Shown: positions 7,744 to 17,129, numbered from the stretch's first letter. The stretch: 64,000 nucleotides of DNA from JANLVJ01 sp031363945 (GCA_031363945.1 JANLVJ010000024.1:18956-82955), one strand, 5' to 3'. A program made the numbers and translations. Notes: generated by a model from the letters alone, not told the origin.

Positions 7744-8946
7744 TTGAAATCACAAAAACGGCAATTTGCACTTGATGCCTTGCTTTATACATTTTCAGCT
7801 TTTGGCGGTCCTCAGGCGCATCTGGCATATATGCTGCGTCAGTTCGTTCAAAAACGTAAATACCTCACTGAGAATGAATTGGTTGAATTAAACGCGCTGG
7901 CTCAGGTGCTTCCTGGTCCCTCGTCTTCTCAAACCCTGGCTGGTCTGGCATTTAAGATAGGAGGATTGTATTATGCGATCTTTATTTATCTGATCTGGAT
8001 TTTACCTTCTGCAATTCTGATGTGTTTGACTGCAGTTTTTTATAAAAGCATCGCTTTTAGCTTGAATGGAACAAATTTATTACTATATGTTGAATCAATG
8101 GCAGTAGGTTTTGTCGCCTATGCTGCATTTATGCTGGTGAAGATTTCAACGAAAAGTGTTCTTTTTTTTACACTTGCAACTCTTTCGTTGCTGGTGACGA
8201 TTTTAGCTAACTCTCCTTATGTATTTCCTGCAATGATATTTGTAGGGGGCTTTACTGCCTCTGTTTTTAAGGCGGGAAAAGAAGAAAAGAAGATCAGCAC
8301 CAGCCTTCTGGCAAATGTTAACAGGCTAAAGGTGTTTTATTTTATAGGCATATTCCTTGTTTTTGCCCTAATGGGTGCTGTTATTAACCGTACATCAGCT
8401 TTCAGTCTGCCTATTCGTTTGTTCCAGAATTTTTACAGAAACGGGGTATTTATTTACGGAGGAGGGCAGGTACTGGTGCCTTTTATGTATACAGAATTTG
8501 TTTCCCTGAAAGGATATTTGAGCTCAGTTGAATTTTTATCAGGATATGCATTACAGCAGGCTATTCCAGGGCCAACCTTCTCCTTTACTTCATTTGTTGG
8601 AGCGATGAGTATGTCAAATGCGGGCTATTCAACCTGGGGGCAAGTTGCCGGAAGTTTGCTGGCGGTGATTGGAATAAATGCACCAGGCCTGATTTTAATG
8701 CTTTTTATCGTTCCATTTTGGGAAGAGCTGAAAAAGATAACCCATATTAAAAATTCTCTTACAGGTATTAATGCTGTTTCTGTCGGATTTATTCTTGCAG
8801 CCTTATACCTGCTTGTCAACCAGGTTCATGTAGATCTGGTCAGCCTGACTTTCATGACAGGTACATTCCTGCTGTTAAGTTTTACCCGCATACCAGCCCC
8901 GGTATTAATCGTTATAGGTCTTATATGTGGTTATTTTTTTCACTGA
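7744..8946 (+). CDS. chrA: Chromate transporter family protein, two CHR domains
   Basis: This 400-residue inner-membrane protein has two CHR domains. The first carries SAFGGPQAHLAYM near residues 18-30 and VLPGPSSSQTLAG near 55-67. The second carries FIYGGGQVLVPFM near 237-249 and QQAIPGPTFSFTSF near 268-281. Members export chromate or move related oxyanions. The TTG start at 7744 is chosen because the FGGPQAH motif lies before the first in-frame ATG. Its last bases overlap the convergent dnaB gene by seven. With no other chromate genes nearby, the true substrate is uncertain. Confidence 0.88.
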   Translation: MKSQKRQFALDALLYTFSAFGGPQAHLAYMLRQFVQKRKYLTENELVELNALAQVLPGPSSSQTLAGLAFKIGGLYYAIFIYLIWILPSAILMCLTAVFYKSIAFSLNGTNLLLYVESMAVGFVAYAAFMLVKISTKSVLFFTLATLSLLVTILANSPYVFPAMIFVGGFTASVFKAGKEEKKISTSLLANVNRLKVFYFIGIFLVFALMGAVINRTSAFSLPIRLFQNFYRNGVFIYGGGQVLVPFMYTEFVSLKGYLSSVEFLSGYALQQAIPGPTFSFTSFVGAMSMSNAGYSTWGQVAGSLLAVIGINAPGLILMLFIVPFWEELKKITHIKNSLTGINAVSVGFILAALYLLVNQVHVDLVSLTFMTGTFLLLSFTRIPAPVLIVIGLICGYFFH

Positions 8947-10499
8947 TTAAATGGAGAGGTATCTATATCATCGTTCATCTTCGAAGGTTTTATCAGATAA
9001 CCTGAAGGACGATCATTGAAATCTATAGAGGGCAGTAAAGGACGTGATGAATCAGTGCTATATCTAATAAATTCGTCATCCCTGTTAACGAATTTTACAT
9101 ATTTATTCAGGAAACTCAATTTAACATCTTCAATAGAACCATTCCTGTGCTTGGCAATTATTACCTCTGCCAGGTCTTTGGTACTATTACCTTCTTCATC
9201 CTGTACCAGACCATAGTACTCTGGTCTGTTTAAAAAGATGACCATATCTGCATCCTGTTCGATTGAACCAGATTCACGTAAGTCAGATAGTATTGGTCTT
9301 TTTACACCCCCACGTTCTTCAACCTTACGGCTTAACTGCGAAAGGGCAATTACTGGGATATTAAGTTCTTTGGCGATTGCTTTGAGCGAGCGCGAAATTG
9401 TACCAATCTCCTGCTCCCGGTTGCTACCTTTATTATCAATATTACCACGCATCAGCTGTAAGTAATCTACTACCAGTAACTGAATATCGTATTGAGACTT
9501 GAGTCTTCTGGCTTTTGCCCTCAGGTCAAATACACTCAGGGCAGGAGTGTCATCAATATAGATTGGTGCATCAGCAAGTTTTCCAATTTTTGAATGCAGT
9601 TGCTGCCATTCATGTCGTTCAAGGTTTCCTTTTCTTAATTTGCTTGATTCAAGCTCTGCTTCACCAGAAATAAGCCTGTTAACGAGCTGTACAGAAGACA
9701 TTTCAAGAGAAAAAATAGCTACCGGTCTTTTAAAGTCAACAGCAGCATTTCTGGCACAGCTCATGATAAAAGCTGTTTTACCCATACCAGGCCGGGCGGC
9801 AACAATAATCAGATCGGCTTTTTGCCAGCCAGATGTTACTTCATCGAGTACTTTAAAACCAGTCGGTACTCCTGTAAGACCCCCTTCAACATCTTTTATC
9901 TTTTCAAGCTCTTCTAACGACTGTCTGATCAGATCAGACATGTTTTCAGAACCTCTTTTAAGGTTATTCTCTGTTACTTCAAACAAGTTTTTTTCAGCCT
10001 CATCAAGTAGCTCAAATACATCAGTGGTATCTTCATATGCCTTGTTTATGATATCTGTTGAGATCTTTATTAATTCACGCTGAATAAATTTCTGAGAAAT
10101 AATCCGGGCATGAAATTCAATATTTGCTGCAGATGCAACCCTGTTCGTTAATTCAGTTACATAGAAGGCTCCGCCAACCATCTCCAACTGTCCTGATTTT
10201 CTAAGTTCAGCTGTCACTGTAAGTAAATCAACTGGCTCTGATTTCTGAAAAAGATTACGAATTGCAGAAAAAATTATCTGGTGAGATTCTTTGTAAAAAA
10301 CGTCTGTCTTTAAAATGTCAATGACAGCTGAGAGCGCATCAACTTCAAGCATTAAGGCTCCTAAAACGGCTTCTTCAAGATCTATTGCTTGTGGGGGTAA
10401 TTTGCCTAGTACAGGAAATGACCCTTGTGTTCTGGTTGCATTTCTTCTCTCGACTTTAAATCTGCCAGTGATCTTATTCAGATCATTTTCTTCATTCAT
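8940..10499 (-). CDS. dnaB: Replicative DNA helicase DnaB
   Basis: This hexameric 5'-3' helicase drives the replication fork. The protein is 519 residues without an intein. It has the N-terminal primase-interacting domain (PPQAIDLEEAVLGALM near 35-50), a linker, and a RecA-type C-terminal ATPase. Walker A is ARPGMGKT at about 235-242, the Walker B region is LLVVDYLQLM, and LSQLSRKVEERGG and LRESGSIEQDADMV are also intact. A short basic N-terminal extension and a C-terminal tail of about 40 residues flank the core. It is divergent from rlmB across a 446-base gap. Confidence 0.97.
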   Translation of the reverse strand: MNEENDLNKITGRFKVERRNATRTQGSFPVLGKLPPQAIDLEEAVLGALMLEVDALSAVIDILKTDVFYKESHQIIFSAIRNLFQKSEPVDLLTVTAELRKSGQLEMVGGAFYVTELTNRVASAANIEFHARIISQKFIQRELIKISTDIINKAYEDTTDVFELLDEAEKNLFEVTENNLKRGSENMSDLIRQSLEELEKIKDVEGGLTGVPTGFKVLDEVTSGWQKADLIIVAARPGMGKTAFIMSCARNAAVDFKRPVAIFSLEMSSVQLVNRLISGEAELESSKLRKGNLERHEWQQLHSKIGKLADAPIYIDDTPALSVFDLRAKARRLKSQYDIQLLVVDYLQLMRGNIDNKGSNREQEIGTISRSLKAIAKELNIPVIALSQLSRKVEERGGVKRPILSDLRESGSIEQDADMVIFLNRPEYYGLVQDEEGNSTKDLAEVIIAKHRNGSIEDVKLSFLNKYVKFVNRDDEFIRYSTDSSRPLLPSIDFNDRPSGYLIKPSKMNDDIDTSPFNQ

Positions 10500-10630
10500 G
10501 GGTTTGACTTGTAATTCCGTATTGAAATTTTTTTAAGCTGTCAGGACATTTCAGGCTGTTTGAAATTCTTACTCAGAATTTGCATTTACCTTCTGTAATT
10601 GGTCTTTTTGTTTCTAAAAGACCACTAGAT

Positions 10631-10638
10631 CAAATATA
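10631..10638 (-). promoter_or_regulatory. Putative -7 box for dnaB
   Basis: The minus strand reads TATATTTG, matching TAnnTTTG, about 130 bases upstream of the dnaB ATG. No -33 TTG at 19-base spacing was found. Confidence 0.35.
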
Positions 10639-10833
10639 AAAAAAGCAAGTTTGGATAGGTGTGGAATTTATAAACATTAAATTAAACTTAGCTTAACCTT
10701 GCACGCAAAATTTGATTTATTTAAGTTTTCATTTCAATATCAGATGTTGGTAACTTAGTGTTAAAATGCAAAATCTGCAAAAATGAGCTATGAAGGCAGA
10801 TTTTTATGTGGATTAACTGCATGTTAATAATTA

Positions 10834-10841
10834 TATCTTTG
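10834..10841 (+). promoter_or_regulatory. Putative -7 box for rlmB
   Basis: TATCTTTG matches TAnnTTTG and lies 105 bases before the rlmB ATG. The expected -33 site has only a weak ATT/TTA. Confidence 0.4.
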
Positions 10842-10945
10842 TTAATAAACTTGAACCCGATAAGTGAGATCTTAAATCGTCTCTGAAATTTTTAACCGCC
10901 TAACTATCAAGTCCTATTTCTTTTTTTTACCTATTAAATAATTTC

Positions 10946-11713
10946 ATGCGACATTTTGGTACAGAACCCCGTGAGCCCCGGGCATTTATCTTTGGTATCC
11001 GACCGGTGATTGAGGCGATTGCAGCAGGAAAAGAAATTGAAGCACTCCTGGTTCAAAAGGGCATAGCGGGTGAGCTTATACAGGAGCTTAAAAACATAGC
11101 CAGACTGCATGAAATTATCATTCAGTTTGTGCCTGATGAAAAGCTAAACCGCGTCACGCGAAAGGTTCATCAGGGGGTCATTGCGTATATTTCTCCAATT
11201 ACTTATTCGAAAATCGAAAACTTAATTCCTCAATTTTTTGAAGAAGGGAAAGTACCACTTGTGCTGATACTTGACCGCATAACTGATGTGCGTAATTTTG
11301 GAGCCATTGCAAGATCTGCACATTGCTTTGGAGTACATGCCATCGTTTTACCTTCACGTGGTGCAGCCCCTGTGAGTGAAGATGCATTAAAGACTTCTGC
11401 CGGGGCGCTGCTTAAAATTCCTGTTTGTCGTGAGCCTAATTTGAAAGATACGCTCATGTTTCTTAAAAACTCAGGTCTTCAGCTTGTGGCCTGCACTGAA
11501 AAGGCCAGTAAGCTGGTTTCAGCGGCAGACTGGACAGTTCCAACCTGTATTGTTATGGGTTCTGAAGAAGACGGTATTTCTGATGCTTATTCTGAATTAT
11601 GTGATTCTTCGGTACGCATTCCGATGGCTGGTAGAATTGACTCATTAAATGTTTCTGTTTCTACGGGTATCATTTTATATGAAACGTTAAATCAACGTAT
11701 CCGGGCCAGGTAG
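10946..11713 (+). CDS. rlmB: 23S rRNA (guanosine-2'-O-)-methyltransferase RlmB-type
   Basis: This is a SPOUT-class methyltransferase of 255 residues. An N-terminal substrate-binding domain (FIFGIRPVIEAIAAGKEIEALL) is followed by the knotted SAM domain. The three SPOUT motifs are visible: DRITDVRNFGAIARSAHCFG, VMGSEEDGISD and DSLNVSVSTGIILYE. By family it would methylate the 2'-O of a guanosine in 23S rRNA using SAM. TrmH-family paralogues acting on tRNA share these motifs, but the N-terminal domain favours RlmB. It is divergent from dnaB and converges on the guanylyltransferase gene. Confidence 0.9.
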   Translation: MRHFGTEPREPRAFIFGIRPVIEAIAAGKEIEALLVQKGIAGELIQELKNIARLHEIIIQFVPDEKLNRVTRKVHQGVIAYISPITYSKIENLIPQFFEEGKVPLVLILDRITDVRNFGAIARSAHCFGVHAIVLPSRGAAPVSEDALKTSAGALLKIPVCREPNLKDTLMFLKNSGLQLVACTEKASKLVSAADWTVPTCIVMGSEEDGISDAYSELCDSSVRIPMAGRIDSLNVSVSTGIILYETLNQRIRAR

Positions 11714-11784
11714 AAAATATTCAGTTTTGTTTCAGGCGGTAAAGTATTACTTCTGAAACAGACAATTTATTCTGACATGTATGA

Positions 11785-11817
11785 TAAAAACCCGGGCAGT
11801 TCAACTACTGGTCCCGG
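11785..11817 (-). terminator. Terminator for mannose-1-phosphate guanylyltransferase
   Basis: On the minus strand a GC-rich hairpin (CCGGG with CCCGG, extended by CAGT/ACTG with a two-base bulge) spans 11792-11817 and is followed by TTTTT at 11790-11786. It lies 35 bases past the stop of the minus-strand gene. It may also help terminate rlmB from the other side. Confidence 0.75.
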
Positions 11818-11851
11818 ATTATTAAATTTCTAATGTTACACCTGCTTAAAA

Positions 11852-12934
11852 CTAAACGTAGCGCTCTCCGTATGTTTGTTTTACATCAGCAACAATTTGC
11901 TTAATCAACTGCTCTTTTTCTTTTTTGCAAATCAGCAGGGTATCAAGTGATTCGACAACAATATAATCATCCATACCCTGCAGTATTACCAGTTTATTTT
12001 CAGGTACATTCACGATACAATTGGTAGAATCAATCACCATGACCTTTTTACTTCCTATAAAAGTATTTCCTGCTTCATCTTTTTCTTTAACAGTATAGAC
12101 TGAGCCCCAGGTGCCCAAGTCGCTCCAGCCAAAGTCACCAGGTATTACATACACATTATTGGCTTTTTCCATGATTCCGTAATCTATCGAAATATTGGTA
12201 CACTGAACATAGGCCTGTTTTATAAAATCCTGTTCTTTCGAAGTATTGTAAAAAACCTTACCATCTTTAAATATCTCTAGAATATCAGGAAGGTGCTTTT
12301 CAAATGCTTTGATAATTGAAGCTGCGCTCCAGATAAAAATTCCAGCATTCCAGAGAAAATCTCCACTCTTTAAAAAAGTAGACGCCAGCTCAGCATTGGG
12401 TTTTTCGGTAAATGTTTTTACTTTATAAAAACCGCTGTCAAGTGTCAGATCGTTAAACTGTATATAACCATAACCTGTATCAGGCCGGGTCGGTACAATT
12501 CCTAAAGTAATGAGGTAGTCTTTTTCTGACGCCTTTTCGACACATTCTAAAATGGTTTCTTCGAATTTTTCTTCTTTAAGTATCAGGTGATCTGCAGGTG
12601 TGACAATAATGGTGGCAAGTGGATCAAGCTTTAAAATTTTATTACTGGCATATGCAATACAGGGAGCAGTATTTCTCATGACCGGTTCACCAAGTATCTG
12701 GTAATCGGCTAGCTCTGGTAACTGACTTTTAACAATATCACGGTAGGCTTCATTGGTTACAACAAAGACATTTTCTACAGGACATACATTTCTGAAACGA
12801 TCAAACGTTTGTTGTATAAGCGTTTTACCGGTTCCCAGAATGTCAAGAAATTGCTTGGGATAGGTTGATTTGCTAACTGGCCAAAAACGGCTTCCTATGC
12901 CGCCAGCCATAATTACAACATATTTAGATTTCAT
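11852..12934 (-). CDS. manC: Mannose-1-phosphate guanylyltransferase
   Basis: This nucleotidyltransferase makes GDP-mannose from mannose-1-phosphate and GTP, feeding glycan synthesis. The N-terminus carries the pyrophosphorylase signature MAGGIGSRFWPVSKSTYPKQF. Later motifs include TPADHLI, TRPDTGYGYIQF, FTEKPN, WNAGIFIW and DFGWSDLGTW. The ATG at 12934 (360 residues) is chosen over a 54-codon upstream extension that reads as non-conserved hydrophobic sequence. It lacks the C-terminal isomerase domain of bifunctional enzymes, so isomerisation must be done elsewhere. The gene is monocistronic and divergent from recQ. Confidence 0.93.
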   Translation of the reverse strand: MKSKYVVIMAGGIGSRFWPVSKSTYPKQFLDILGTGKTLIQQTFDRFRNVCPVENVFVVTNEAYRDIVKSQLPELADYQILGEPVMRNTAPCIAYASNKILKLDPLATIIVTPADHLILKEEKFEETILECVEKASEKDYLITLGIVPTRPDTGYGYIQFNDLTLDSGFYKVKTFTEKPNAELASTFLKSGDFLWNAGIFIWSAASIIKAFEKHLPDILEIFKDGKVFYNTSKEQDFIKQAYVQCTNISIDYGIMEKANNVYVIPGDFGWSDLGTWGSVYTVKEKDEAGNTFIGSKKVMVIDSTNCIVNVPENKLVILQGMDDYIVVESLDTLLICKKEKEQLIKQIVADVKQTYGERYV

Positions 12935-13152
12935 AATAATTAATGACGCGTTAACTGGAATTTCAAAAAATGAATGGAATAATAAACCAAGTATAAACAG
13001 ATTATTTCTGTTTAAGCCACCCAATATGAAATTGACAAAAAATTGAGCAAATGATTGATTAATTTTGCAGACTTTTTTATTATATTTAAGAAGCATTATC
13101 CCTGCTTGGCTAGCTGGCCTTTCGCGTATTACAAATATTTTGCTGGTTGAAG

Positions 13153-15342
13153 ATGGAGATTAAAAAAACATTATTTGATAATTTACAAAGTTTTTTCGGG
13201 TTTGATACGTTCAAAGGTGAACAGGAAGCTATAATAACAAATATACTTGACAGAAAAGATACATTTGTAATTATGCCTACCGGTGCGGGTAAATCTATGT
13301 GTTATCAGTTACCTGCCTTAATGAGTGATGGAGTGGCAATTGTTATTTCACCGCTTATTGCCCTGATGAAAAATCAGGTTGATCAGCTTCGTGCTTTCGG
13401 AAGTAAAGACAGCATTGCACATTTCATGAATTCTTCACTTAACAAGGCAGATATCGCCCGCGTTAAACAAGATGTGCTTGATGGTGCAACCAAATTATTA
13501 TATGTTGCCCCTGAGTCACTCAGCAAACAGGAAAATCTTGATTTTTTAAAACTGGTACAGATTTCTTTTGTAGCCGTTGATGAAGCACATTGTATTTCAG
13601 AATGGGGTCATGATTTCAGGCCCGAATACCGAAAAATAAGGCAGGTTATACAACAGATAGGTGATGACATTCCAATAATTGCTTTAACAGCTACGGCTAC
13701 TCCTAAAGTGCAGCAGGATATCCAGAAAAATCTGGGTATGCAAAATGCATTCGTTTTTAAATCTTCTTTTAACCGTACCAATCTTTTTTATGAAATTCGG
13801 CCAAAGAAGAATGTAATGAAAGAAATTACCAGGTTTATTAAAAATAACACTGGTAAATCAGGTATTATTTACTGCCTGAGCCGTAAAAAGGTAGAAGAAG
13901 TTTCTGAAACATTGGTTATAAATGGAATTAAATCGTTGCCCTATCATGCAGGTCTTGATTCTAAACAGCGTGCAGAAACTCAGGATCGTTTTTTAATGGA
14001 AGATATTGATGTAATTGTAGCTACGATTGCATTTGGTATGGGTATAGACAAACCAGATGTAAGGTTTGTTATTCACCATGATATTCCAAAAAGTATGGAA
14101 GGCTATTATCAGGAAACAGGTAGGGCTGGCCGTGATGGGGGAGAAGGACATTGCCTGGCTTTTTATTCTGAAAAGGATATTGATAAGCTGGCGAAGTTCA
14201 TGAAAGATAAGCCAGTTTCAGAACGTGATATTGGTACCCAGATTTTAAAAGAGGTGATCGATTATTCAGAATCACCCGTTTGCCGCAGAGTACAGATTCT
14301 TCATTATTTTGGTGAAAACTTTAATGAGGCTGGTTGTAAGAAGATGTGCGATAATTGCCGTCATCCAGCTGAACGTTTTGATGCCGAGCAAGACCTGCTG
14401 ATGGTACTTAAGCTTGTAAGTAAACTCGGTGAAAAATTTAATGATACGCATATTATCAATGTGTTGATGGGTAATAATAATCAGGCTGTGCATACCCATG
14501 AGCATGATGTAATTGAAGAGTTTGGATCAGGAAAAGACAGAGGTGTCAATGTTTGGAAGTCTGTTATTCGCCAGGCTACACTGTATAATTATTTTATTAA
14601 AGACATTGAACTCTACGGGATCTTAAAACTTGCCAAATTTGGTGCATCATTTATAGATAATCCGTATTCAGTCAAGTTCATGCTGAATATTGATTATAGT
14701 CAGATTGATTTCGATGATGAAGATTCTCAAGGTGGTATAAGTGCAGCCCTTGATGAGGTTTTATTTATTTTATTAAAAGACCTGCGTAAAAAGATTGCAA
14801 AGCAAAAAAGTATTCCACCATTTGTAATTTTTCAAGACCCTTCACTTGAAGAAATGGCTACCCAATATCCTGTAACCCTTGATGAACTCAAGCAAATTTC
14901 AGGTGTAGGAGCAGGAAAGGCCATGCGTTATGGTCAACCCTTTATTGAGCAGATCAATAAGTATGTCGATGAACATGATATTGATCGCCCAATGGATATG
15001 CTTGTTAAGTCTCAGGTGAATAAATCAGGACTTAAAGTTTCAATTATTCAGAATATAGACCGTAAGATTCCCCTTGAAGATATTGCATCAGCAAAGGGAC
15101 TAAGTTATGTTCAGATGATTCATGAAGTAGAAACAATTGTTTCATCTGGTACCAAGCTGAATTTAAACTATTACCTGGATGATATCATTGATGAGGATCG
15201 CCAGGAAGAAGTATACGATTACTTTCGTAACTCTGAAGTAGATTCAGTTGATGCTGCCTTAAAAAAACTGGGAGAAGAAGATTACACGCGGGAAGAAATT
15301 CAATTGATGCGTATCAAATTTCTATCTGAATACGGTAATTAA
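13153..15342 (+). CDS. recQ: ATP-dependent DNA helicase RecQ
   Basis: This 3'-5' superfamily 2 helicase for recombination and repair has 729 residues from the ATG at 13153; a TTG two codons earlier is less likely. In order it shows the N-terminal motif 0 region (FKGEQEAI), Walker A (MPTGAGKSMCYQLP), the DEAH box (VDEAHCISEWGHDFRP), the helicase C domain (GMGIDKPDVRFVIHHDIP and QETGRAGRDG), the RecQ zinc-binding cysteines (CRRVQ...GCKKMCDNC), a winged-helix domain, and an HRDC domain near 530-605. An extra C-terminal region of about 110 residues resembles the RQC-distal helix-turn-helix seen in Bacteroidota RecQ. All catalytic motifs are intact. Confidence 0.97.
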   Translation: MEIKKTLFDNLQSFFGFDTFKGEQEAIITNILDRKDTFVIMPTGAGKSMCYQLPALMSDGVAIVISPLIALMKNQVDQLRAFGSKDSIAHFMNSSLNKADIARVKQDVLDGATKLLYVAPESLSKQENLDFLKLVQISFVAVDEAHCISEWGHDFRPEYRKIRQVIQQIGDDIPIIALTATATPKVQQDIQKNLGMQNAFVFKSSFNRTNLFYEIRPKKNVMKEITRFIKNNTGKSGIIYCLSRKKVEEVSETLVINGIKSLPYHAGLDSKQRAETQDRFLMEDIDVIVATIAFGMGIDKPDVRFVIHHDIPKSMEGYYQETGRAGRDGGEGHCLAFYSEKDIDKLAKFMKDKPVSERDIGTQILKEVIDYSESPVCRRVQILHYFGENFNEAGCKKMCDNCRHPAERFDAEQDLLMVLKLVSKLGEKFNDTHIINVLMGNNNQAVHTHEHDVIEEFGSGKDRGVNVWKSVIRQATLYNYFIKDIELYGILKLAKFGASFIDNPYSVKFMLNIDYSQIDFDDEDSQGGISAALDEVLFILLKDLRKKIAKQKSIPPFVIFQDPSLEEMATQYPVTLDELKQISGVGAGKAMRYGQPFIEQINKYVDEHDIDRPMDMLVKSQVNKSGLKVSIIQNIDRKIPLEDIASAKGLSYVQMIHEVETIVSSGTKLNLNYYLDDIIDEDRQEEVYDYFRNSEVDSVDAALKKLGEEDYTREEIQLMRIKFLSEYGN

Positions 15343-15353
15343 TATCACATAAT

Positions 15354-16055
15354 CTATTCAGCTGGTGTAAAGCTGAATAAAACTGGTGCCTGTTTTGAAT
15401 TTCTAATGGCAAGAAATTCGGTATATACAGGAGAAAATGTTGCTCTGTTTTCAATAACAACATCATATAGCCCCATCAATCCCATTAGTAATTCTGATAT
15501 TTCACGAATACCATGGTTACCACCGGTGTTACTACTGATATAAGCACATTTTTCAAGAGTTTTTAGGTGTTCCTGAAAGAGAAAGGATGCATTGTTTCTA
15601 AGGGCAAAGCTCATTCGGCTAGCCTTTACCAAACCCAGATCAAGAACATCATCAAAAAAAAACAGGCTTTCTGAAACCTTCACATTAAAATCTTTAGCCA
15701 AACGTGCTTCCATCTGACTCTTATCTTTTACCTGGTAATAGACAGCATCAAAACGGTCTCTTTCAGCAACAAACATGGCCCCGGGGTTTTCTTCACCCGT
15801 GATAATTGCTGTAAAAGGAATACGTCCGTTTTGCAGGTATAAGGCAAACCGTAACAGATTTATACCCATCGTATCAAGCTCTGAATAGGTACTGTTGCGC
15901 TTATTATCTTTACGCCCATCGGTAAAGACTCCATCCCAATCAAAAAGGAGGACATTTACCTCAAACAGGCCTGCTTTTATTGCAGAAGGTGATTGAAGAA
16001 AATTTCCTCCTTTTGACTTGAATAGCTTTTCAATAGTTGAAAGCGTGTTATCCAA
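15354..16055 (-). CDS. KdsC-like HAD phosphatase of the kds cluster
   Basis: This 233-residue HAD protein resembles KdsC (3-deoxy-D-manno-octulosonate-8-phosphate phosphatase): LLFDWDGVFTDG near residues 36-47 holds the nucleophile, AIITGEENPG corresponds to motif II, VKDKSQM to the lysine motif, FFFDDVLDLGLV to motif IV, and GGNHGIREISELLMG to the KdsC C-terminal loop. It is longer than typical KdsC (about 170-190) because of about 30 extra N-terminal and some C-terminal residues. The start is a TTG at 16055, because no in-frame ATG precedes the catalytic motif; it overlaps the transaldolase-CBS stop by 8 bases, indicating translational coupling. The substrate may be Kdo-8-phosphate or a related sugar acid. 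Confidence 0.75.
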   Translation of the reverse strand: MDNTLSTIEKLFKSKGGNFLQSPSAIKAGLFEVNVLLFDWDGVFTDGRKDNKRNSTYSELDTMGINLLRFALYLQNGRIPFTAIITGEENPGAMFVAERDRFDAVYYQVKDKSQMEARLAKDFNVKVSESLFFFDDVLDLGLVKASRMSFALRNNASFLFQEHLKTLEKCAYISSNTGGNHGIREISELLMGLMGLYDVVIENRATFSPVYTEFLAIRNSKQAPVLFSFTPAE

Positions 16056-17073
16056 TTATTCCTAGTTTAACAAGATCCTGAATGTCTAGCATACCTACTG
16101 GTTTTTCATCCTGTAGAACAACCAGGTTATCGATTTTATGTTGTTTTATAAGTGATGCTGCAAGTTCAAGAACATCATCTGCTCTGATGCTTACCGGCAT
16201 TGTATAGGTAAAGTCTGACATATGTTTGTCAAGCAGGCTTTTTCCTGATTCTTTTAATGCCCGGCGTAAAGTTCCGTCAGTAAATATGCCTATAAGATTA
16301 CCAGCTGCATCAACAACACTCACAGCTCCCAGGCCTGATTCTGTCATTTTTAGTGAAGCATCAAGTACGGTATCTGTCAGGCTGACCAATGGGTTTTCTT
16401 CTCTGATAACATCTGATACTTTACCTGTTAGTAAAAGTGTATGGTCATAGAATTGCTTGGTTCCAAGTTCAGTAAAATTGTTCTCAGTAAGCTTCTTCAT
16501 TACATTCCAGGGAACGGTGACCGTGTGTACACCAATAGTAATTGCATTACGCACATGTTCAGCATGACGTACCGACGAAAACATCACCTTGGTATCATAA
16601 CCATATTCCATGACCATATCAACACATTGCTCAACAAGGGCAAGTGCATCATGTCCCTGATCCTGCAGACGTCCTACTAATGGGCAAATATAAGTTGCAC
16701 CAGCATTGGCTGCCATATAGGCTTGTTGTAAGGTGTAAATAAGGTGCACATTAACCAGCAGACCTTTATCTCTAAGCATTTTACAGGCCCTTATTCCTTC
16801 AAGAGAAACCGGAATTTTGAATACTGTTTTCTTTGGATCAAGACCGATTGAAACCAGGCGCATAGCCTCTTTTAATACTTCTTCAGCAGTTTTTCCCAAT
16901 GCTTCAACTTGTAAAACAGGTACTATACCCGCAAGTTTTAACATCATCGCATCTACATCTTTTACGCCTTCACGGTGCATGAATGTTGGCGTAGTTGTCA
17001 GCCCTGCAAGCGTTCCCAGCTTAAAAGCTTCTTCAATTTCTTTCAGGTTTACTGAATCAAGATATAATTCCAT
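16048..17073 (-). CDS. Transaldolase/FSA-like aldolase fused to KdsD-like CBS pair
   Basis: This is a 341-residue cytoplasmic fusion. Residues 1-213 form a small class I transaldolase/fructose-6-phosphate-aldolase barrel (MELYLDSVNLKEIEEAF at the start). Lys86 in VFKIPVS is the expected Schiff-base lysine. Gln55 sits at the position of FSA Gln59, while Leu132 in CPLVGRL replaces FSA Tyr131. Residues about 217-341 are two CBS domains that resemble those of KdsD/GutQ (IGIFTDGTLRRAL; VGMLDIQDLVKLGII). KdsD normally has a SIS isomerase domain before this CBS pair; here the barrel replaces it. It lies between kdsA and a KdsC-like phosphatase, so a role in supplying a Kdo precursor is inferred, not shown. 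Confidence 0.8.
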   Translation of the reverse strand: MELYLDSVNLKEIEEAFKLGTLAGLTTTPTFMHREGVKDVDAMMLKLAGIVPVLQVEALGKTAEEVLKEAMRLVSIGLDPKKTVFKIPVSLEGIRACKMLRDKGLLVNVHLIYTLQQAYMAANAGATYICPLVGRLQDQGHDALALVEQCVDMVMEYGYDTKVMFSSVRHAEHVRNAITIGVHTVTVPWNVMKKLTENNFTELGTKQFYDHTLLLTGKVSDVIREENPLVSLTDTVLDASLKMTESGLGAVSVVDAAGNLIGIFTDGTLRRALKESGKSLLDKHMSDFTYTMPVSIRADDVLELAASLIKQHKIDNLVVLQDEKPVGMLDIQDLVKLGIIG

Positions 17074-17129
17074 AGTTTATGATATCAATTTTATTGATGG
17101 TCTCATTCGATTAGCAATATCAGTCAAAA

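Larger units (their letters stand above)
10500..10945. other. Divergent intergenic region between dnaB and rlmB
   Basis: This 446-base AT-rich gap holds the promoters for two divergent genes. A minus-strand TATATTTG box at 10631-10638 would serve dnaB, and a plus-strand TATCTTTG box at 10834-10841 would serve rlmB. I see no supported coding frame or stable RNA-like structure in it. Confidence 0.5.

Noticed and set aside
9640..10083. A 147-codon open frame antisense to dnaB
   Set aside because: It lies wholly inside dnaB on the opposite strand, its product is serine-rich low complexity with no motif, and dnaB is intact.
12935..13096. 54-codon N-terminal extension of the guanylyltransferase
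   Set aside because: It is non-conserved hydrophobic sequence; the enzyme family begins at the MKSKYVVIMAGG methionine.
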